Below are positions 58,501 to 64,000 of a stretch of 64,000 bases of DNA, in pieces. Every line of letters starts with the position of its first letter. Position 1 is the stretch's first letter. Below the pieces are notes generated by a model. The model did no database searches, was not told the DNA's origin, and was given only the letters and a program-made list of their open reading frames with translations. The DNA is taken from positions 124,001-188,000 of the forward strand of contig NZ_VJYZ01000010.1 in the NCBI RefSeq assembly GCF_007018965.1, given 5' to 3'. The stretch comes from Paracoccus marinus. GTDB lineage: Bacteria > Pseudomonadota > Alphaproteobacteria > Rhodobacterales > Rhodobacteraceae. A program made the position numbers and the translations under genes.

Positions 58501-59517
58501 ATGATCCACAAGAACTGGGCCGAACTCATCAAGCCGCAGCAGCTTGACATCCGTTCCGGCGCCGACGCGTCGCGGGTGGCCACGGTCGTCGCCGAACCGC
58601 TGGAACGCGGCTTCGGGCTGACGCTGGGCAACGCGCTGCGCCGCGTGCTGATGTCGTCGCTGCAGGGCGGCGCGATCACCAGCGTGCAGATCGACAACGT
58701 GCTGCACGAGTTTTCGTCGGTCGCCGGCGTCCGCGAGGACGTGACCGACATCGTCCTGAACCTCAAGGGCGTGACGCTGAAGATGGACGTGGACGGGACC
58801 AAGCGCCTGACCCTGTCGGCCCAAGGGCCGGGCGAGGTCAAGGCCGGTCAGATCCAGGAAACCGCCGGCATCACGATCCTGAACCGCGACCACGTCATCT
58901 GCCACCTCGACGAGGGCGCGGACCTGCACATGGAACTGACCGTCGCGAACGGCAAGGGCTACGTCGCCGCCGACCGCAACCGTCCCGAGGACGCGCCGAT
59001 CGGCCTGATCCCGATCGACGCCATCTTCTCGCCGGTCAAGCGCGTCAGCTACGAAGTCACGCCCACCCGCGAGGGGCAGGTGCTGGACTATGACAAGCTG
59101 ACGATGAAGGTGGAAACCGACGGCAGCCTGTCGCCTGAGGACGCGGTGGCCTATGCCGCGCGCATCCTGCAGGACCAGTTGGCCGTGTTCGTCAACTTCG
59201 ACGAGCCGGAATCGGCCGTCCGCGGCGACAGCGACGAGGGGCTGGAGTTCGACCCCCGCCTGCTGAAGAAGGTGGACGAGCTGGAGCTTTCGGTCCGTTC
59301 GGCCAACTGCCTCAAGAACGACAACATCGTCTATATCGGCGACCTGATCCAGAAGACCGAGGCAGAGATGCTGCGGACCCCGAACTTCGGCCGCAAGTCG
59401 CTGAACGAGATCAAGGAAGTGCTGTCGGGCATGGGCCTGCACTTGGGCATGGACGTCCAGGACTGGCCGCCCGAGAACATCGAGGACCTCGCCAAGCGGT
59501 TCGACGACCAGTTCTGA
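58501..59517 (+). CDS. rpoA: DNA-directed RNA polymerase subunit alpha
   Basis: 338 residues. The N-terminal dimer domain includes [27 protein letters not shown]; the C-terminal domain includes [47 protein letters not shown], which binds UP elements and activators. GGAGG precedes the ATG. rpsD is not in this operon. Confidence 0.98.
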   Translation: MIHKNWAELIKPQQLDIRSGADASRVATVVAEPLERGFGLTLGNALRRVLMSSLQGGAITSVQIDNVLHEFSSVAGVREDVTDIVLNLKGVTLKMDVDGTKRLTLSAQGPGEVKAGQIQETAGITILNRDHVICHLDEGADLHMELTVANGKGYVAADRNRPEDAPIGLIPIDAIFSPVKRVSYEVTPTREGQVLDYDKLTMKVETDGSLSPEDAVAYAARILQDQLAVFVNFDEPESAVRGDSDEGLEFDPRLLKKVDELELSVRSANCLKNDNIVYIGDLIQKTEAEMLRTPNFGRKSLNEIKEVLSGMGLHLGMDVQDWPPENIEDLAKRFDDQF

Positions 59518-59524
59518 TGGAATT

Positions 59525-59549
59525 CGCGGGGCGGCGACGCTGCCCCGCG
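59525..59549 (+). promoter_or_regulatory. Hairpin between rpoA and rplQ
   Basis: CGCGGGGC / GCCCCGCG (59525-59532 and 59542-59549) followed by GGTTTACC, eight bases after the rpoA stop. Too few T's for a confident terminator. Confidence 0.45.
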
Positions 59550-59653
59550 GTTTACCGGGCCAACAGCCCGACACGACCGGGCACCTGCCCCAAGGAGAGC
59601 GGCCGAAACGCATCGCCGCCGGACAAAGCAAAACACGACGATAGGAGATCACC

Positions 59654-60082
59654 ATGCGTCACGCCCGCGGCTACCGCCGCCTGAACCGTACCCACGAACA
59701 CCGCAAGGCCCTGTTTGCGAACATGGCCGGCAGCCTGATCGAGCACGAGCAGATCAAGACCACCTTGCCGAAAGCCAAGGAACTGCGTCCGATCATCGAA
59801 AAGCTGATCACGCTGGCCAAGCGCGGCGACCTGCACGCCCGCCGCCAAGCGGCCTCGCAGCTGAAGCAGGACGCGTATGTCGCGAAACTGTTCGAGATCC
59901 TCGGCCCGCGCTACGCCGAGCGCCAGGGCGGCTACGTCCGCGTCCTGAAGGCCGGTTTCCGCTACGGCGACATGGCGCCGATGGCGATCATCGAGTTCGT
60001 GGACCGCGACACCTCGGCCAAGGGTGCGGCCGACCGCGCCCGTGTCGAAGCCGAATTCGAAATGGACGACGCCGAAGCCTGA
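59654..60082 (+). CDS. rplQ: 50S ribosomal protein L17
   Basis: 142 residues: [28 protein letters not shown] and [23 protein letters not shown] match L17 at the tunnel exit. AGGAGA precedes the ATG. Last gene of the supercluster. Confidence 0.97.
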   Translation: MRHARGYRRLNRTHEHRKALFANMAGSLIEHEQIKTTLPKAKELRPIIEKLITLAKRGDLHARRQAASQLKQDAYVAKLFEILGPRYAERQGGYVRVLKAGFRYGDMAPMAIIEFVDRDTSAKGAADRARVEAEFEMDDAEA

Positions 60083-60168
60083 TCGGAAATAAACGGGGGT
60101 CGGGCGCGCGAGTTCCCGCCTGCCGGATGGCCGTACTCGAATCGGCAATTAACCGGCGATGAAATGCG

Positions 60169-60197
60169 AAACCCCCGCCGTGAAAAGCGGGGGTTTT
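60169..60197 (+). terminator. Intrinsic terminator after rplQ
   Basis: AAACCCCCGC / GCGGGGGTTT (60169-60178 and 60187-60196) with loop CGTGAAAA and a T-run to 60197. It ends the alpha operon. Confidence 0.88.
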
Positions 60198-60250
60198 CGA
60201 TGTGCGGCTAATGTGTTGACTGTCGTTCCTGCCGGACTGCGTCACTTGTT

Positions 60251-60436
60251 TCAGTCCCGCACGGGCCGGGACCGCCGCCGGGGCGGTTCTGATTGCAGGC
60301 GGGCGACCAGCCTGCGCGCCACCTCGGCCGCTTCGTCGTGGGTCAGGGCGCCCGAATCACGCATCGCCAGCAGCGCGTCAAGCTCGCGCTGCGCGAGCGG
60401 AAAAACGTCATCGCTCAAAGAATCAGCGCGTGGCAC
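60251..60436 (-). CDS. Small SHOCT-like hypothetical protein
   Basis: 61 residues from a GTG start. The core LDALLAMRDSGALTHDEAAEVARRLVARL resembles the SHOCT oligomerisation motif. No membrane segment is present and the end is Arg-rich. It is divergent from the luxR gene, 80 bases away. No convincing ribosome site is seen, so coding status rests on the motif and codon use. Confidence 0.4.
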   Translation of the reverse strand: MPRADSLSDDVFPLAQRELDALLAMRDSGALTHDEAAEVARRLVARLQSEPPRRRSRPVRD

Positions 60437-60482
60437 TTTAACACCGGACCAGGAACATACACCTACTGCGAGAGTTTTCACG

Positions 60483-60511
60483 TTGACGAAAGCTTTGGCA
60501 ATTTGTCTAAA
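60483..60511 (+). promoter_or_regulatory. Sigma-70-like promoter abutting luxR
   Basis: TTGACG (60483-60488), 17 bases, TCTAAA (60506-60511). The -10 box ends only five bases before the luxR ATG at 60517, so transcription would begin at or just past that codon. Confidence 0.6.
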
Positions 60512-60516
60512 AGGCC

Positions 60517-61128
60517 ATGTCACAACGTTCTGATATAAACGCGGCGATGGCACGCCTGCGGAAGATAGCCCCGGCGGGCTACTTCCTTGCGCTGCACATC
60601 CGGTTTGCCGCCCCCCTGATGCAGTTTCAGACCTATCCGGTCGCCTGGACCGACAGGTACGCGCAGAACGCCTATGCGCTGCGCGACCCCACGATCGCGT
60701 GGGGCTTTTCCACCACGGGCTCATGCCGCTGGTCTTCGCTGCCGGTGCCCGACCCGTTCGGCATCTGCAAGGACGCCGCCGCCCACGGCCTGACCTACGG
60801 GCTGACGGTGTCGTGCGGCCCGATCGGTTCGCGGACCATTTGCAGCTTCGCGCACGACAAGCGCGAATTCACGGATGACGAGGTCGAATCGATCTTGGAC
60901 ACGGTACGACGGCTTCACGAGATCACCGAGCCGCCGGAGAGCCTGACGAAGGCTCAGCAAGAAGCCCTCCGGTGCATCGCGGAGGGTGACCGTCATGCAG
61001 CGGCGGCTGCGAAGTTGGGTATCACGGAAAGCGCCTTCAAGGCCCGTCTGATCGCGGCGCGCGAGCGGCTTATGGCGCGCACGACCGCCGAGGCGTTGCA
61101 ACGTGCCAAGGAGTACCGCTTGCTGTAG
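60517..61128 (+). CDS. LuxR-family quorum-sensing regulator
   Basis: 203 residues. The N-terminal domain has the acyl-homoserine-lactone pocket residues Trp44, Tyr48 and Asp57 in WTDRYAQNAYALRDP; the C-terminal LTKAQQEALRCIAEGD...LGITESAFKARL is a LuxR helix-turn-helix. The length is a little short of the usual 230-250. The adjacent synthase gene makes it the likely cognate receptor. Start uncertain: ATG 60517 lies against the promoter; ATG 60547 is the alternative. Neither has a clear ribosome site. Confidence 0.87.
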   Translation: MSQRSDINAAMARLRKIAPAGYFLALHIRFAAPLMQFQTYPVAWTDRYAQNAYALRDPTIAWGFSTTGSCRWSSLPVPDPFGICKDAAAHGLTYGLTVSCGPIGSRTICSFAHDKREFTDDEVESILDTVRRLHEITEPPESLTKAQQEALRCIAEGDRHAAAAAKLGITESAFKARLIAARERLMARTTAEALQRAKEYRLL

Positions 61129-61192
61129 CGATGGCGCCCTGACCGCGCCGCTCCCGGGGGGGAAACCCTTTCAAACCCCCAGGAGACTTCCC

Positions 61193-61783
61193 ATGCAGAC
61201 CACCACTCTTTCTTTCAGCAACCTTCACGTTCACGGCGAACTGTTTGCGAACCTGTTCCGCGCCCGGCGCGAAAGCTTCATCGTCCAGAAGAACTGGGAC
61301 CTTCCGCAAGCGGACGGGATGGAGTTCGATCAGTACGACACCCCGCAAAGCCGCTGGATCGCGGTGCACGACGCGGGCGACGTTCTGGGCGGCTTCCGCC
61401 TGACGCCCACCACCGCGCGCTGCGGTGTCTATTCCTACATGATCCGCGACGCGCAGAACGGCATTCTCGGCGGGTCGATCCCGCGCGACCTGCTGTTCGA
61501 GGATGCGCCCGTGGACCCCACCGTGTGGGAATGCACCCGCGTCTTCGTGAACCACGCGACGCCGCAGGCGATCCGTCGCAAGGTCCATTTCAGCATGGTC
61601 GACGCGATGACGGCGTCGGCGCGTGAGGTGGGTGCCTCGCGGCTGATCGCGCTGACCGGCGCGACGTGGCCGCGCTGGTACGGGCGCTGCGGGCTGGAAG
61701 CGACCGCGATCGGCCGGGTCATGTGGATCGACGACGGCGACTTCCAGTGCGTGTCGATCAACCTCGCGAGCAAGCTGCACTGA
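61193..61783 (+). CDS. Acyl-homoserine-lactone synthase (LuxI family)
   Basis: 196 residues. The invariant LuxI residues are present: Arg24, Phe29, Trp35, Glu44, Asp46, Asp49, Arg69, Glu113 and Arg116 (FRARRESF, KNW, EFDQYD, GGFRLTPT, WECTR). It makes an acyl-homoserine lactone from S-adenosylmethionine and an acyl-ACP; chain length cannot be read. AGGAG lies eight bases before the ATG. It follows luxR by 64 bases in the same direction. Confidence 0.92.
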   Translation: MQTTTLSFSNLHVHGELFANLFRARRESFIVQKNWDLPQADGMEFDQYDTPQSRWIAVHDAGDVLGGFRLTPTTARCGVYSYMIRDAQNGILGGSIPRDLLFEDAPVDPTVWECTRVFVNHATPQAIRRKVHFSMVDAMTASAREVGASRLIALTGATWPRWYGRCGLEATAIGRVMWIDDGDFQCVSINLASKLH

Positions 61784-61842
61784 CAGCCATGTTCAGCGGG
61801 GGGATACCAAGCGACTGGCGGGCAGCGTAACATCTGCCCGCC

Positions 61843-63207
61843 ATGGCCGATCTTTTCGACACACCGCCCGGCGCTGCATTTCCCGGCGCCGCATCGCCCG
61901 GCGCCGCGTTGCCGGACCGTTCGTCCGCGCGGGCGGCGCCGCGACCGCTTGCCGACCGGATCCGGCCCGCGTCCCTGTCCGAGGTCATCGGCCAGGACCG
62001 GGTGCTCGGGCCCGACGCGCCGCTGGGCGCGATGCTGGCCGCGGGCAGCCTTGGCTCGCTGATCCTCTGGGGCCCGCCCGGCGTCGGCAAAACGACCATC
62101 GCCCGGCTTCTGGCGCATGAAACCGACCGCAGCTTCGTCCAGATCTCGGCGATCTTTTCCGGCGTGGCGGACCTGCGAAAGGTGTTCGACAGCGCCCGGC
62201 TGCGGCGCGAACAGGGGGACGGGCAGGGGACGCTGCTGTTCGTCGATGAAATCCACCGCTTCAACAAGGCGCAGCAGGACAGCTTTCTGCCGTTCATGGA
62301 GGACGGGACCATCCTTCTGGTCGGCGCCACGACCGAGAACCCGTCCTTCGAACTGAACGCGGCGCTTCTGTCGCGCGCGCAGGTGGTCGTGCTTGAGCGG
62401 CTGAACCTGACCCATCTGGAACTGCTGGCGCAGCGGGCCGAACGCGAGATGGCGCGGGCGTTGCCCCTGACCGGCGAGGCGCGGGACGCGCTATTGGAGA
62501 TGGCCGACGGCGACGGCCGCGCCGCGCTGAACCTGATCGAGCAGGTGATGGCGTGGAAGGTCGATGCACCGCTCGGCCCTGACGAGCTGGCCCGGCGCCT
62601 GATGAAACGCGCGGCCAAGTACGACAAGGCGGGGGATGAGCATTACAACCTGATCTCCGCGCTGCACAAATCGGTCCGCGGGTCGGACCCCGACGCCGCG
62701 ATCTACTGGCTGGCGCGGATGCTGGAAGGGGGCGAGGACCCGCGCTATCTCGCCCGCCGCATCACCCGGATGGCGATCGAGGATATCGGCCTTGCCGATC
62801 CCGCCGCGCAGCGCCAGTGCCTGGACGCGTGGGCGCTGTACGAACGGCTGGGCTCGCCCGAGGGGGAGCTCGCGCTGGGGCAGGCGGTGATCTATCTCGC
62901 GCTCGCGCCCAAGTCGAACGCGGGCTACGTCGCCTACAAGGGCGCGCGGGCCGAGGCGCGGCGCACCGGCAGCCTGATGCCGCCCGCCCACATCCTGAAC
63001 GCGCCGACCGCGCTGATGAAGGATCAGGGCTACGGGGCGGGCTATGCCTACGACCACGACGCCGAGGACGGGTTTTCGGGGCAGAACTACTTTCCCGACG
63101 GGATCAGGCGCCCGGTCCTGTATCAGCCGGTCGAGCGCGGGTTCGAGCGCGAGCTGAAGAAGCGGCTGGACTGGTTCGTCAGCCAGCGCGCGAAGCGCGG
63201 CGGTTGA
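61843..63207 (+). CDS. rarA: Replication-associated recombination protein RarA (MgsA)
   Basis: 454 residues. AAA+ core with Walker A GPPGVGKTT and Walker B LLFVDEIHRFNKAQQDSFLP, then the conserved C-terminal DPDAAIYWLARMLEGGEDPRYLARR and SNAGYVAY tetramer domain. It acts at stalled forks with RecA and SSB. An alanine/proline-rich lead of about 30 residues precedes the core. Confidence 0.95.
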   Translation: MADLFDTPPGAAFPGAASPGAALPDRSSARAAPRPLADRIRPASLSEVIGQDRVLGPDAPLGAMLAAGSLGSLILWGPPGVGKTTIARLLAHETDRSFVQISAIFSGVADLRKVFDSARLRREQGDGQGTLLFVDEIHRFNKAQQDSFLPFMEDGTILLVGATTENPSFELNAALLSRAQVVVLERLNLTHLELLAQRAEREMARALPLTGEARDALLEMADGDGRAALNLIEQVMAWKVDAPLGPDELARRLMKRAAKYDKAGDEHYNLISALHKSVRGSDPDAAIYWLARMLEGGEDPRYLARRITRMAIEDIGLADPAAQRQCLDAWALYERLGSPEGELALGQAVIYLALAPKSNAGYVAYKGARAEARRTGSLMPPAHILNAPTALMKDQGYGAGYAYDHDAEDGFSGQNYFPDGIRRPVLYQPVERGFERELKKRLDWFVSQRAKRGG

Positions 63208-63238
63208 CTTTGGGCGGGCGGCCCTACAGGTCAGCGGG

Positions 63239-63628
63239 ATGATGAATCCGTATCTTCAGGTGGCGCTTGGCGGCGCGATCGGCGCGACCGCGCGGTTCGG
63301 CGTGACCCGCGCGGCGCGGGCCGCGTTCGGGCCGGGGCTGCCCGGGGGCATCCTGCCGCTGCCGACCTTGTTCGTGAACGTCGCCGGGTCGTTCCTGATG
63401 GGCGTCCTCGTGGTGCTGCTGGCCGGGCGCGGCAACGCGCTGTCGCCGTTCCTGATGACCGGCGTTCTGGGCGGCTTCACGACCTTCTCGGCGTTCTCGC
63501 TGGACACGGTGGCGCTGTGGGAACGGGGCGCGCCGGGGACCGCCGCCGCTTACGTCGCGGCCAGCGTCGGCCTGTCGCTGCTGGCGCTGGTGGCGGGATC
63601 GGCCGTCGCGCGGGGGATCGGGGCATGA
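63239..63628 (+). CDS. crcB: Fluoride ion channel CrcB (Fluc)
   Basis: 129 residues with four membrane helices. GGAIGATARFGVTR, the NVAGSFLMG segment and GGFTTFSAFSLD, with the pore phenylalanines, are intact. It lets fluoride leave the cell. There is no room for a fluoride riboswitch in the 31-base gap upstream. The stop overlaps the next start (ATGA). Confidence 0.93.
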   Translation: MMNPYLQVALGGAIGATARFGVTRAARAAFGPGLPGGILPLPTLFVNVAGSFLMGVLVVLLAGRGNALSPFLMTGVLGGFTTFSAFSLDTVALWERGAPGTAAAYVAASVGLSLLALVAGSAVARGIGA

Positions 63629-64000
63629 GTTCGGTGCAGGTGATCCGCGTCGGCGCGGACGAAGGCGATCAGCGGCTGGACCGCTGGCTCAGGCGGCAGT
63701 TCCCGCAGCTGAACCAGATCGCGATCGAAAAGCTGTGCCGCACCGGCCAGCTTCGGGTCGATGGCGGCCGGGTCAAGCCCGCGACGCGGCTGGAGCCGGG
63801 GCAGGAGGTGCGGGTGCCGCCGCTGCCCGACGCCGCCCCCCCGCCCGCGCCCCGCGCCGGCGCGAGCGAGGCGGACGCGCGCATGATCCAGGGCGCGGTG
63901 ATCTGGAAGGACGAGCATGTCATCGCCCTGAACAAGCCGCCGGGCCTGCCGAGCCAGGGCGGCAGCGGGCAGGGCGATCGTCACGTGGACGGGCTGGCCG
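63625..64000 (+). CDS. RluA-family pseudouridine synthase (5' part)
   Basis: The first 125 residues: an S4 RNA-binding domain (RLDRWLRRQFPQL...KLCRTGQLRVDGGRVKP) and the start of the catalytic domain (VIALNKPPGLPSQGG). This layout fits RluC/RluD-type enzymes that isomerise uridines in 23S rRNA. The active-site aspartate lies beyond the window. Coupled to crcB by ATGA. Confidence 0.9.
   Translation, partial: MSSVQVIRVGADEGDQRLDRWLRRQFPQLNQIAIEKLCRTGQLRVDGGRVKPATRLEPGQEVRVPPLPDAAPPPAPRAGASEADARMIQGAVIWKDEHVIALNKPPGLPSQGGSGQGDRHVDGLA

Noticed and set aside
60534..60539. TATAAA within luxR as a -10 box
   Set aside because: No -35 box at a normal distance; the TTGACG/TCTAAA pair is far better.

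Overview
This window looks like a chromosomal segment of a high-GC alphaproteobacterium, most likely Rhodobacteraceae (Paracoccus/Rhodobacter-like). The basis is the strong GC bias at third codon positions, the cenR-type regulator, the zinc-cysteine adenylate kinase inside the ribosomal cluster, the rpsM-rpsK-rpoA-rplQ alpha operon without rpsD, and the style of the RibA, Trm112 and UMF1 proteins. Genus is inference from protein style, not from a database match.

Left third (1-22,800), housekeeping and accessory genes: a rhomboid protease; a secreted GH5-like glycosidase with RTX repeats coupled to a nucleotide-sugar epimerase; an L,D-transpeptidase coupled to GTP cyclohydrolase II; the response regulator CenR; argC; a three-gene chain (thioredoxin/TPR protein, Lon-substrate-domain protein, Trm112-like protein); an NhaC antiporter; exonuclease III; topoisomerase IB; a phytase-like esterase; MepA coupled to a UMF1 transporter; a thioesterase; YggT-RecQ; and a light-sensing pair, heme oxygenase (apparent CTG start) overlapping a bacteriophytochrome HWE kinase.

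Middle and right (22,859-60,200), the transcription/translation supercluster: tRNA-Trp, secE, nusG, rplKAJL, rpoBC, rpsLG-fusA-tuf, the S10 operon, the spc operon with secY and adk, then rpsM-rpsK-rpoA-rplQ. Four junctions that are often tight in other bacteria carry unrelated genes here. After the strong rpoC terminator lies a deaminase-superfamily polymorphic toxin with an Imm1-like immunity gene, followed by a DMT transporter and a rhamnosyltransferase-like protein. Between tuf and rpsJ there is an antisense, AT-richer papain-like peptidase. Between rplP and rpmC there is an intrinsic terminator and an antisense 91-codon gene. Between rpmD and rplO there is a terminator and an N-terminal fragment of a quinone-oxidoreductase-type enzyme. 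Many remaining spacers contain strong RNA hairpins, and a good sigma-70-like promoter precedes rpsL.

Right end (60,200-64,000): a small SHOCT-like ORF divergent from a LuxR regulator, a LuxI acyl-homoserine-lactone synthase, rarA, crcB and the start of an RluA-family pseudouridine synthase.

The toxin-immunity pair is the best candidate for an under-described system. The papain-like antisense gene and the CTG-started heme oxygenase are the next most interesting items. No CRISPR array, insertion sequence, prophage or replication origin was seen.
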